From: CAZVCJ01 sp964625745
Lineage (GTDB): Bacteria > Chloroflexota > Anaerolineae > VGOG01
Direction of reading: 5' to 3'
Assembly: GCA_964625745.1 (NCBI GenBank)
Contig: CAZVCJ010000104.1
Coordinates: 1 to 14,101, forward strand
Length of the DNA stretch: 14,101 nucleotides
Below the pieces are notes generated by a model. That model was not told the DNA's origin, did no database searches, and saw only the letters and a list, made by a program, of their open reading frames with translations. The translations under genes were made by a program, and so were the position numbers. The stretch's first letter is position 1; every line of letters starts with the position of its first letter. Of this stretch, positions 1-6,121 are shown in pieces.

Positions 1-20
1 ATAACAGCACAACCTGTGAT

Positions 21-64
21 AAGACAACGGCAGGCGTGGTCGGTACATGGCTTGCCGTTGTCTT
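21..64 (+). terminator. Terminator-like hairpin at window start
   Basis: A 14-bp stem pairs 21-34 with 51-64, with one G-U pair and a 16-nt loop. It is followed by a modest T-rich run (TCATTT). This fits a rho-independent terminator for a gene ending left of the window, though the T-tract is weak and the loop is large. It could instead be an end or internal structure of a mobile element. The pairing is seen directly; the function is inferred. Confidence 0.4.
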
Positions 65-270
65 TCATTTCCCCGACCTTAAAACTTCCCGAATTCGACC
101 TCCCAGAGGTGCATTATCAGTATCAGTTTTGGGGCAGGTTTCCCCGGGGGCCATAGCAAATGAGCATTTTAGAGCGTTTCAGGCGGTTTTTGAGTGCTCA
201 TTCAGCGTATCTTCAGGTGGATTGCACAACTCGCTCCGAAAAGTGAAATACACTTCCTCCCAGGAGCTTC
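65..270. other. Non-coding stretch, no gene recognised
   Basis: I see no convincing gene here. An open frame from 36 to 314 (GTG start) has no ribosome site and no recognisable protein. The stretch holds a 7-bp inverted repeat (160-166 with 195-201) and a 5-bp one (241-245 with 251-255, AAGTG/CACTT) just upstream of the promoter at 271. Either could be a regulator site, but both are short enough to be chance. Confidence 0.4.
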
Positions 271-299
271 TTGACAAAAATCTCTTTTTGAGTTATACT
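271..299 (+). promoter_or_regulatory. Strong sigma-70 promoter
   Basis: TTGACA at 271-276, exactly 17 bp, then TATACT at 294-299: a perfect -35 and a 5/6 -10 at ideal spacing. A 6-bp inverted repeat (TACTAT 296-301, ATAGTA 311-316) overlaps the -10 and the expected start site, where an operator would be placed. The next thing downstream is a dead transposase (322-723), and the first intact gene is the GntR regulator at 872. The promoter may therefore have belonged to the insertion sequence, or may drive the regulator through a long leader. Confidence 0.6.
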
Positions 300-321
300 A
301 TGCATAATATATAGTACATAG

Positions 322-723
322 CCGCAAGCCCGCGCCGAGCAGCGGTAGTTCAAGTTCCGCGTCAAGGTGGTGCGCACTTATCGGAGATTGCAGGAGCAGG
401 TGCCCGAGAAGCGGGCTGTGGAGTTGACTCTGGCTCGTTGGCAGCCGACCAAGCCGTGGCACTTCCCTCTGTGCGCCAGCAACATCCGGTAGTGGCATCG
501 CACCGCCGAGTGGGAAGGATTCGCCGCCTTGCGCCCCAAGTCGAAGCGGCCGCACACCATTCACTATCTGGTGCCGGACGTAGTGGTGGGCATCATCTTC
601 ACCCTGCAGCGCCTCTTCGGCTGGGGCGGACACCGCATCGCCGCCGAACTGAAGGGAAGGGAGATCGTTCAGCCGGGCACGTCTCCTGCGCTGTTGCTCA
701 CTCTGCCAAAACCTCGACTGTAA
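322..723 (+). pseudogene. Decayed IS481/integrase-type transposase fragment
   Basis: In the frame of position 322 the reading runs through stops at 346 (TAG) and 490 (TAG) and ends at 721 (TAA). It keeps short recognisable blocks. FKFRVKVVRTYRRLQ (349-393) resembles the N-terminal helical region of IS481-like transposases. From 493 on, WHRTAEWEGFAALRPKSKRP and then GWGGHRIAAELKGREI (about 622-669) match the helix-turn-helix and start of the catalytic region in that family (typical text W-R-x(6)-G-L-x-x-L-R-P-K-S-R-R-P and W-G-x-x-R-I-A-x-E-L). The middle (about 436-489) looks scrambled, perhaps a compensated frameshift. The DDE catalytic core is absent. The family call is from remembered motifs; inactivation is plain from the stops. 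Confidence 0.6.
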
Positions 724-871
724 GTTTGGTTTTGCGTCTTTTGTGCTGAAGGGTGGCCCTTGTCGGTGACACCCATGTACCCGCTGGACACCTACACGGG
801 GCTCTGTACTGATTCCTATAACCTGCCCCGACCCAAGGTGGATTTGGCTTAACAAAGCAAAGGATTGGGCC

Positions 872-1540
872 ATGAAACGAATGCCTAAGTACAAGACAAA
901 GAAGGATTTCGTAGTGGAGATAGTACGAGAGGCCATCCTCTCGGGGACACTTAAGCCAGGCGAACGGCTTGCGCAAGACGGACTGGCTAATCACTTGGAA
1001 GTCAGTTCAACGCCTGTTAGGGAAGCCCTGAGGCAATTAGAGACAGAGGGATTAATCGAACATGTCCCCCACAAAGGCGCCAGGGTAGCTGAGCTTAGTG
1101 CAGACGTTATTCAAGAGGTTTATATGATCCGCGGCGTTCTTGAGGCTCTGGCAACTAGGCTGGCAGTCCCAAATCTTGGGCCCGACGAACTACGTGAGTT
1201 GGAAGAATTGCATCAACAAATGGCTGATCTTTTGAGGGGAAACGCGCTAGAGCAGCTTGGAGATGTAAATCGGCAATTCCATATGACATTGTATAAGGCA
1301 TCTGGATGTCGGATTTTATATGATCTAATTACCAATCTATGGACAAGAATACCCTGGAGCGATGGCTGGACAGTCGTTCCAGGCAGGGGCCAGGAGGTTT
1401 TGCAGGAACACGATCAGATCATCGCTGCGGTGAGAAAAAGGGATCCAGACCTTGCCGCAGATATGACCAGAGAGCACTGTGAACGCGGGAGCCACCGCAT
1501 CGCCAGCCACATTCAGGAGCATATCCCAACCACAAGTTAG
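872..1540 (+). CDS. GntR-family transcriptional regulator, FCD subfamily
   Basis: This 222-residue DNA-binding regulator has the usual length for the FadR/VanR (FCD) group. Residues 10-75 form the winged helix: AILSGTLKPGERL, then STPVREALRQLETEGLIE, which is the recognition region, then the wing HKGARV. Residues 80-210 form the all-helical FCD effector domain with its metal-site pattern: N133 and H137 in NRQFH, H180 and H202. Asn in place of the more usual Asp at the first ligand is common in the subfamily. Such proteins bind small carboxylates or peptides and usually repress neighbouring catabolic genes. The start ATG follows AGGA at 861-864 with 7-nt spacing. The M19 peptidase begins 129 bp downstream on the same strand, so the likely targets are the hydrolases that follow. 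The effector is unknown. Confidence 0.9.
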   Translation: MKRMPKYKTKKDFVVEIVREAILSGTLKPGERLAQDGLANHLEVSSTPVREALRQLETEGLIEHVPHKGARVAELSADVIQEVYMIRGVLEALATRLAVPNLGPDELRELEELHQQMADLLRGNALEQLGDVNRQFHMTLYKASGCRILYDLITNLWTRIPWSDGWTVVPGRGQEVLQEHDQIIAAVRKRDPDLAADMTREHCERGSHRIASHIQEHIPTTS

Positions 1541-1669
1541 TCACTTTAACCCTGCGAAGAGCCCAAACCCATCCTATGGCAAGTATAAGGAGCAGGCGGG
1601 ATTGGCGTTGCAGCTCCCGGCGAGCACGGCGCGCCATCAATCGGATCTTTAGCCAAGAGAGGAGATATG

Positions 1670-2791
1670 ATGTCGACTCAGGATATGGAAGCCCACGCAG
1701 TTGAACTACACAAACAGGCTATCGTGATTGACGGACACGGTGATATATTGATGCCTGTCGCCGATGGCAAGGTACGGCTTGCCGAACGGGTAGAAGTGCC
1801 AGACCCAACCACATGGAAGCCTCCGTTGGGCATCGTAGGAGACGCCTTGGGCATCATGTCCGTATTCTCGCCGCACACATACTATTTTGGCACTATAGGT
1901 CAGTATAGCATCCCTCAATTCCTGGTGGGAGGGCTGACAGTACAGATATGCGCCATCTACTTGGAAGATCGCCATCTGGAACGCGCGCTCCAAAGAGGTT
2001 TAGAGATGGTCTGGTGGTTACATCGGGAGGCAGATGAGAATGACGATTTCGAGTTAGTGACCACAGTCGCAGATATCCACCGCATCAAACACGAAGGGAA
2101 ATGTGGCGCCGTCCTGTCCTTCGAGGGGCTCGAGCCATTGGGGTCTGATCTCCGTTTCTTGGATCTGTACTACAAGTTGGGCCTGCGCATGGCCAGCCTG
2201 ACCCATAACAGGCGCAATTCATTTGCCGACGGTCCTCAACGGGGTGTACAAACGGGCGGCCTCACCGCACTGGGCAAGCAAGCGGTTAGACGTATGAACG
2301 AGTTGGGCATCGTCGTCGACTTGGTCCACCTTAACGAGGTGGGATTCTGGGAGGTGCTGGAGCTAAGTAAGGCACCCGTGGTTCTGTCACATACCAGCCC
2401 CTATATGTTTTCGCGTCCTGGTCAGCAAGAACCTCCCCGCCCTGGCTTTGACTGGTCGCGAGACCGGGAGCGTTTAGAGGCCATTGCTCGCAATGGGGGT
2501 GTGCTGGGCGTTATCTTTTGGGGTCAAGGAGATCTCGATAATGTGATAGCGACCATCGAGTTTCTCCTTGATGCCATAGGGCCAGATCATGTCGGGCTGG
2601 GATCCGATTTTTATGGCGTGGAATGGGTGCCAAGAGAGTTGGAGGACATATCTAAGGTTCCAGCTATTACAAAACGGTTGGTGCAGCGAGGGCATTCGGA
2701 CGAAGTGATTCTTAAGATCCTGGGCGGCAACTATTTGCGGGTTTTCGAGCAGGTGTGGAAAATATTAAGCAATAGAAGCGTTAAATCTTGA
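1670..2791 (+). CDS. Zinc dipeptidase, peptidase M19 (membrane/renal dipeptidase family)
   Basis: The protein is a TIM-barrel metallo-dipeptidase of 373 residues, normal for the family. All active-site elements are visible (numbering from 1670): H23 and D25 in IDGHGD, bridging E152 in SFEG, H179 in LTHN (substrate His), H220 in VDLVH, H241 in LSHTS, and D313 in GLGSDF. Family members cleave dipeptides, often with tolerance for a C-terminal D-residue or dehydro-residue; the mammalian enzyme also opens carbapenems. No signal peptide or anchor is seen, so it should be cytoplasmic. An ATG also lies at 1667, but GAGGAG ends at 1664, leaving 2 nt to that start and 5 nt to 1670, so 1670 is preferred. 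It follows the FCD regulator and precedes a second metallo-hydrolase, which suggests a peptide or amide catabolic role. Confidence 0.9.
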   Translation: MSTQDMEAHAVELHKQAIVIDGHGDILMPVADGKVRLAERVEVPDPTTWKPPLGIVGDALGIMSVFSPHTYYFGTIGQYSIPQFLVGGLTVQICAIYLEDRHLERALQRGLEMVWWLHREADENDDFELVTTVADIHRIKHEGKCGAVLSFEGLEPLGSDLRFLDLYYKLGLRMASLTHNRRNSFADGPQRGVQTGGLTALGKQAVRRMNELGIVVDLVHLNEVGFWEVLELSKAPVVLSHTSPYMFSRPGQQEPPRPGFDWSRDRERLEAIARNGGVLGVIFWGQGDLDNVIATIEFLLDAIGPDHVGLGSDFYGVEWVPRELEDISKVPAITKRLVQRGHSDEVILKILGGNYLRVFEQVWKILSNRSVKS

Positions 2792-2810
2792 TTTGCCTTC
2801 AGAAATGAGC

Positions 2811-2840
2811 GAAAGATCAACCGTTACGGCATAAAGCCGT
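2811..2840 (+). repeat. Diverged copy of the region upstream of the serine hydrolase
   Basis: GAAAGATCAACCGTTACGGC followed by ATAAAGCC resembles 5003-5043 (GAAAAGGTCAACCGGTTAACG, then GGCATGGTAAAGGCC) with small gaps. Together with the near-identical starts at 2912 and 5052 it suggests that the whole upstream region was duplicated. A small hairpin (ACGGC 2826-2830, GCCGT 2836-2840) lies inside this copy. The alignment was made by eye and includes gaps. Confidence 0.35.
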
Positions 2841-2853
2841 CAAAGATGTTTGA

Positions 2854-2880
2854 GCTAGTGAGTTTGATAGAACTCACAGC
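2854..2880 (+). promoter_or_regulatory. Hairpin/palindrome upstream of the amidohydrolase
   Basis: GCT-(A)-GTGAGTT (2854-2864) pairs with AACTCAC-AGC (2871-2880): a 10-bp stem with one bulge and a 6-nt loop. AACTCACA recurs at 2891-2898. No T-run follows, so a terminator for the M19 gene is unlikely. A dyad operator, for example for the FCD regulator, or a leader-RNA structure ahead of the mini-ORF would fit better. The structure is seen; the role is inferred. Confidence 0.4.
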
Positions 2881-2911
2881 TTGCTTGTGCAACTCACACA
2901 TTAATACTAAA

Positions 2912-2947
2912 TAGGAGGATTGTATGTCACAAGCAACATCACTGAAA
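2912..2947 (+). repeat. Duplicated translation-start region, copy A
   Basis: This 36-nt stretch matches 5052-5087 at 33 of 36 positions. It spans the ribosome site TAGGAGGAT, the ATG and the first eight codons (M-S-Q-A-T-S-L-K in both). Two of the differences are synonymous third-position changes (CAA/CAG, TCA/TCG) and the third lies between the ribosome site and the ATG. The match stops where the two genes diverge. Confidence 0.8.
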
Positions 2948-2965
2948 AAGGAGCGCATTCCATGA
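2924..2965 (+). CDS. Putative 13-residue leader peptide
   Basis: An ATG with an excellent ribosome site (AGGAGG at 2913-2918, 5-nt spacing) opens a frame reading MSQATSLKKERIP and then TGA at 2963-2965. The stop overlaps the amidohydrolase ATG (2962-2964) as ATGA, the classic geometry for translational coupling. Its codons for K-K-E also form the amidohydrolase's own ribosome site (AAGGAG, 2948-2953). The first eight residues equal the N-terminus of the serine hydrolase at 5064, so it is probably the stump of a duplicated 5' end. It is either now used as a coupling leader or simply tolerated. Translation is not proven. Confidence 0.4.
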   Translation: MSQATSLKKERIP

Positions 2966-4224
2966 AAATTGCTATTCTGGGAGCCACGGTGATAGATGGC
3001 ACCGGTGCAGCACCGTTGCCTGGCGGCGTGGTTCTGGTTGACGGAGACAAGATCGCCCAAGTCGGACCGCGAGAGGCAGTGCACATTCCACCCCATGCTC
3101 AGCAGATTGGCGCGCAGGGAAAGTTTCTTCTCCCTGGCATGATCGAACTTCACTCCCACATGTATCATCCTGCCATGGTGGCGCCAGGCACCATGGGCCA
3201 CGAGGCGCCAGCCTACGCCGTACTATACGCGGCGCACAATCTGCGCCAGGCCCTTCAAGCCGGTATCACTACTGTCCGTGACGTCGCTGCCATGGACTAT
3301 CTCGACGTGAGCCTGAAACGAGCCATCGCCGAGGGGGTCGTCCTTGGCCCACGCCTGTTCGTGGCTGGCAAGGGTATCTGCATGACTGGAGGGCACGGCT
3401 CGTCACTCGAGGGCTTTATGCGTACCGCTGATGGCGTCCAGGACGTTCGTACCGCGGTGCGGGAGCAGATCCGGGCTGGTGCCGACCACATCAAGTTCTT
3501 AACTACCCATCGCACTCACACGCCCGAGTACACCCAGGAGGAACTGAACGCCGGGGTGGAGGAGGCGCACCGACTCGGCAAGCGCGTTGCCTGCCACGCC
3601 GCTGCCATTCCTGGGACCCACATGGCGGCCGTTGCCGGGGTAGACACCATGGACCACGGCACCTTTCTGGAGGACAAGACCCTGGACATGATGGTGGACA
3701 AGGGCATCGTCTGGGTGCCCACCTGCTTCATTCTCCACATTGCGCCAGAGTGGTGCAAAAAGAAACTGGCCGATCCAGATCTGCCTTATCTGTGGCGCAA
3801 GGAACGTGAGATTGCGGTCAAGTGGTTCGAGAGCTGTCTGGAAGAGCTGCCCAAGACATTTGAGCGCGCGTTGAAGCGGGGCGTCAAAATCGGCACTGGT
3901 ACCGATGCCATTTTCCACGAGCACCCTCGCGCTGCTATCCCCGAGGAGGTCGAATGGCTGACCAAGTTGGGCTGCACGCCGATGCAGGCTATCGAGTCTG
4001 CCACCCGAGCCGGTGCTGAGGCGTTGGGAAAGGAAGGCTCTCTTGGCACTGTGGAACAGGGCAAGCTGGCAGACCTTATCATGGTCGAGCGGGATCCTCT
4101 AAAAGACATCACAGCGCTCAAAGAGGTGTCATGGGTGATGAAGGGCGGGAAGGTCGTTCCTTTCCGGCCAGAGTACGATCGGCTAGGAAGCAAGACACCC
4201 TGGCTAGAGTTTGGAGAACAGTAG
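2962..4224 (+). CDS. Metal-dependent amidohydrolase, prolidase/imidazolonepropionase-like
   Basis: This 420-residue TIM-barrel hydrolase has the small beta-sandwich made from both ends (residues 1-55 and about 365-405) that is typical of COG1228-type enzymes. Metal and catalytic residues are visible: H64 and H66 in ELHSH, K178 in HIKF (candidate carboxylated Lys), H212 in ACHAA, H232 in DHGT, and D315 in GTGTDA. Relatives include Xaa-Pro and Xaa-Arg dipeptidases, N-acyl-amino-acid hydrolases and imidazolonepropionase, so the substrate cannot be named; a dipeptide or N-acyl amino acid is plausible next to the M19 peptidase. I chose ATG 2962 because AAGGAG lies 8 nt upstream and residue 1 matches the usual start of the beta-sandwich. 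A TTG at 2920 in frame would add 14 unconvincing residues and falls within the upstream ribosome site. No signal peptide. Confidence 0.85.
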   Translation: MKIAILGATVIDGTGAAPLPGGVVLVDGDKIAQVGPREAVHIPPHAQQIGAQGKFLLPGMIELHSHMYHPAMVAPGTMGHEAPAYAVLYAAHNLRQALQAGITTVRDVAAMDYLDVSLKRAIAEGVVLGPRLFVAGKGICMTGGHGSSLEGFMRTADGVQDVRTAVREQIRAGADHIKFLTTHRTHTPEYTQEELNAGVEEAHRLGKRVACHAAAIPGTHMAAVAGVDTMDHGTFLEDKTLDMMVDKGIVWVPTCFILHIAPEWCKKKLADPDLPYLWRKEREIAVKWFESCLEELPKTFERALKRGVKIGTGTDAIFHEHPRAAIPEEVEWLTKLGCTPMQAIESATRAGAEALGKEGSLGTVEQGKLADLIMVERDPLKDITALKEVSWVMKGGKVVPFRPEYDRLGSKTPWLEFGEQ

Positions 4225-4427
4225 CGGTCGTCACTTGGTCCGTCACTGGCACGGCTGGATCTCGCAAGATGAGGCGGGAGGTGTTCTGTGCTAGGGTATA
4301 TCCTGAGATGCCTGATTCAGTCTATTCGGGATGGTTCATTAGGCTGTGAAATAGCGCCAGATATTTGAAGAACGGACCGAACTGCGGTAGGATGAGCATC
4401 TTCCAACACCCGCCACAGGGAGGTTCT

Positions 4428-4724
4428 ATGTCCAACAGAAAGATTCCTGCTGAGACGAAAGTCGAGGTCATGGAAAAATGCTTGTGTCTGGTGGACGTAG
4501 AGGAGGTTGCTGACCGCCACGGTGTGAGTGTCGGGGCCGTTTACTACTGGTTCAACCAAAAGACTAGGTCTGCGCTGGTCGCTTTGCTGGTTAATGAGAC
4601 ACCGGTCCCCAAACCTGAGCCCGGCCTGACAGAGGAGGTCTCTGAGCCAACCCCGGAAGATCGTCCAACGGTGTGTGACGAGTGCGGTGGGATGCGAATC
4701 TGGAAGAATAGCACTATGAAGTGA
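4428..4724 (+). CDS. Truncated transposase-like protein: HTH plus half zinc ribbon
   Basis: This is a 98-residue product with a clear ribosome site (AGGGAGG, 4417-4423, 4-nt spacing). Residues 5-45 form a helix-turn-helix of transposase type (EEVADRHGVSVGAVYYWF). A Pro/Glu-rich linker follows at about 57-80, then CDECGGMRIWKN near residues 83-94. The last block is the first CxxC half of a zinc ribbon; the second CxxC is missing because the frame ends at 4722-4724. Downstream frame fragments (4732-4836) carry later transposase-like text, so this is most likely the 5' piece of a broken insertion sequence rather than a free-standing regulator. A small HTH protein retained for regulation cannot be excluded. 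Confidence 0.55.
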   Translation: MSNRKIPAETKVEVMEKCLCLVDVEEVADRHGVSVGAVYYWFNQKTRSALVALLVNETPVPKPEPGLTEEVSEPTPEDRPTVCDECGGMRIWKNSTMK

Positions 4725-4731
4725 TCAACGC

Positions 4732-4836
4732 TTGATTGGCTTGAGCCGGTTCAAACTGGGGTTGTCGGTCCGCAAGATCAAAGTGCTGACCTCAGGGCAC
4801 CGGTGCAATCCAGCGCGCAGGCATCAATCTGGATGA
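4732..4836 (+). pseudogene. Frameshifted continuation of the transposase remnant
   Basis: In a different frame from the preceding HTH protein the sequence reads LIGLSRFKLGLSVRKIKVL (4732-4788) and then loses resemblance before TGA at 4834. The SRFKLGLSVRK block is the sort of text I associate with the region after the zinc ribbon in this transposase type. That implies a deletion plus frameshift around 4720-4732. Recognition is from memory only. Confidence 0.4.
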
Positions 4837-5051
4837 CCTGGGTGCCGCTGACTTCTTCTCAGCGGTCGGGCTGGACAAGCCTCAAATATCTCTCACCGTT
4901 CTCACAAAATAGGGAAACCATCCCAACAACTGGGAATGAGGGTTACGGGGACTGGGTAAGCTTAGCTCCACGCCTTACGAGATAGTGCTAATACATGTCG
5001 AAGAAAAGGTCAACCGGTTAACGGGAGTGGCATGGTAAAGGCCGGACAAAT
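4837..5051. other. Intergenic stretch after the IS remnant
   Basis: A third frame is open at 4799-4912 (37 codons, containing GINLDDLGAADFFSAVGL, then TAG at 4910-4912) and reads like a scrap of a protein I cannot name. It may be further IS debris. After 4912 I see no gene. GTGCTAATACA at 4985-4995 resembles a site upstream of the S15 gene (6079-6089), and 5003-5043 resembles 2811-2840. Confidence 0.35.
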
Positions 5052-5087
5052 TAGGAGGATTCTATGTCACAGGCAACATCGCTGAAA
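5052..5087 (+). repeat. Duplicated translation-start region, copy B
   Basis: This is the partner of 2912-2947 (33/36 identical). Here the ribosome site and first eight codons lead into a full-length gene, the serine hydrolase. This makes it the more likely original of the pair. Confidence 0.8.
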
Positions 5088-6011
5088 GCTGAGATTCAGC
5101 AAGTCGTAAAGGACATACCGGTGACCTTTGGGGTCGCTATCCAACATCTGGAAAACGGTGAGGAGGTACTACTTAACAACGACTGCACCTACCAACTCGC
5201 CAGCGTGTTCAAGATTCCGGTCCTGGTCATGGCCATGCAGCAGATCGCTGCCGGTCGCTTTAGCCTGGACGACCGGATCGAGCTTAAAGACGCCCACAAG
5301 ACGTCGCCCTCCGGCATCCTGGCTTTCCTGCGCGAAGGGTTGCAACCCACCGTCAAAGACCTGCTCATGCTCATGATCATCATCTCTGACAACACGGCCA
5401 CCGACCTGGTGCTGGATCTCGTCGGCGGGCCCCAGGCGGTAAACACTTCTTTGCGCGAGTTGGGCTTCAGCGAGGATGAGATCAATATCACCATGAGCGT
5501 GCACGACCTGCTCGAGGACGTGTTCGGCACCTCGGAGTGCCTGCTGAGGCGGTCAGAGAAGGTGAGCAGGATCAAGAGGGGCGTCAACTTTGAGGGAGCT
5601 GTCTATCGAGAAGGTTCCACTGTAAACGTTGCCACGCCGCGGGCAATGAATCGCCTCAACAGTATGCTCTTTCATGGGCAAGTGGCCAGCCGAGAGGCCT
5701 GCGACACAGCGTTAGACATACTGCTTCATCAGACGTTAAACGATCGCTTGCCATCTCAGCTTCCGCCTGACGATCCAGACGCAGAGGTGGCCCACAAGAC
5801 TGGCACCTTCTTTGGTGTGCGCAACGACAGCGGTATCATCTACATCGGCGACGATGTGCACATCGCGGTCACGGTTCTAACACGGAAACAGGGCAAGCTC
5901 AACCTGGAGGAGTTGACGGCTCTTGCATACAAGGAAGTAGAGGCGAGGATTGACAAAGCCGTCGGCCATATTGGCAGACTAGCCTTCGAGTACGGCCGCA
6001 AGACAAAATGA
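5064..6011 (+). CDS. Cytoplasmic class-A beta-lactamase-fold serine hydrolase
   Basis: This 315-residue serine hydrolase of the penicillin-recognising fold carries all three sequence hallmarks. S47 and K50 lie in ASVFKIPV (SxxK), S108-D109-N110 in IISDNTATDL, and K245-T246-G247 in HKTGTFFG. The segment that should form the omega loop (about 135-190) is long and charged and has no ExxLN deacylation motif, so it is probably not a conventional class A beta-lactamase. Peptidase, esterase or transpeptidase-like acyl-enzyme chemistry is an alternative. No signal peptide is seen, which is unusual for this fold and puts it in the cytoplasm. The start is fixed by AGGAGG at 5053-5058 (5-nt spacing). 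The S15 hydrolase begins 110 bp downstream and the M19 and amidohydrolase genes lie upstream, implying a shared catabolic task. Confidence 0.85.
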   Translation: MSQATSLKAEIQQVVKDIPVTFGVAIQHLENGEEVLLNNDCTYQLASVFKIPVLVMAMQQIAAGRFSLDDRIELKDAHKTSPSGILAFLREGLQPTVKDLLMLMIIISDNTATDLVLDLVGGPQAVNTSLRELGFSEDEINITMSVHDLLEDVFGTSECLLRRSEKVSRIKRGVNFEGAVYREGSTVNVATPRAMNRLNSMLFHGQVASREACDTALDILLHQTLNDRLPSQLPPDDPDAEVAHKTGTFFGVRNDSGIIYIGDDVHIAVTVLTRKQGKLNLEELTALAYKEVEARIDKAVGHIGRLAFEYGRKTK

Positions 6012-6074
6012 TCTAATGGGCGGATCGTTATATTTCATTGTTTTTAATAACTCCCCACCAGGCGTCATGACAGA

Positions 6075-6094
6075 GGTGGTGCTAGTACACCGCC
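6075..6094 (+). promoter_or_regulatory. Hairpin/dyad upstream of the S15 hydrolase
   Basis: GGTGGTG (6075-6081) pairs with CACCGCC (6088-6094), seven pairs with one G-U around a 6-nt loop. The ribosome site follows 16 nt later. Its core GTGCTAGTACA (6079-6089) matches GTGCTAATACA at 4985-4995 upstream of the serine hydrolase at 10 of 11 positions. It may be an operator half or leader structure. No T-run, so not an obvious terminator. Confidence 0.35.
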
Positions 6095-6121
6095 AACTAC
6101 GTTTCATACGAGGAGGGTAAT

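Noticed and set aside
36..314. 92-codon open frame on + strand
   Set aside because: GTG start without ribosome site, no recognisable protein, and it runs through the hairpin and the sigma-70 promoter.
5..748. CAGCACAA/TTGTGCTG as terminal inverted repeats of the first IS
   Set aside because: Only 8 bp match and similarity stops immediately inward; no target duplication seen. Not listed as a feature.
298..936. 212-codon open frame on - strand
   Set aside because: Antisense to the transposase remnant and the start of the GntR gene. Composition is Arg/Leu/His-rich as in shadow frames and no domain is seen.
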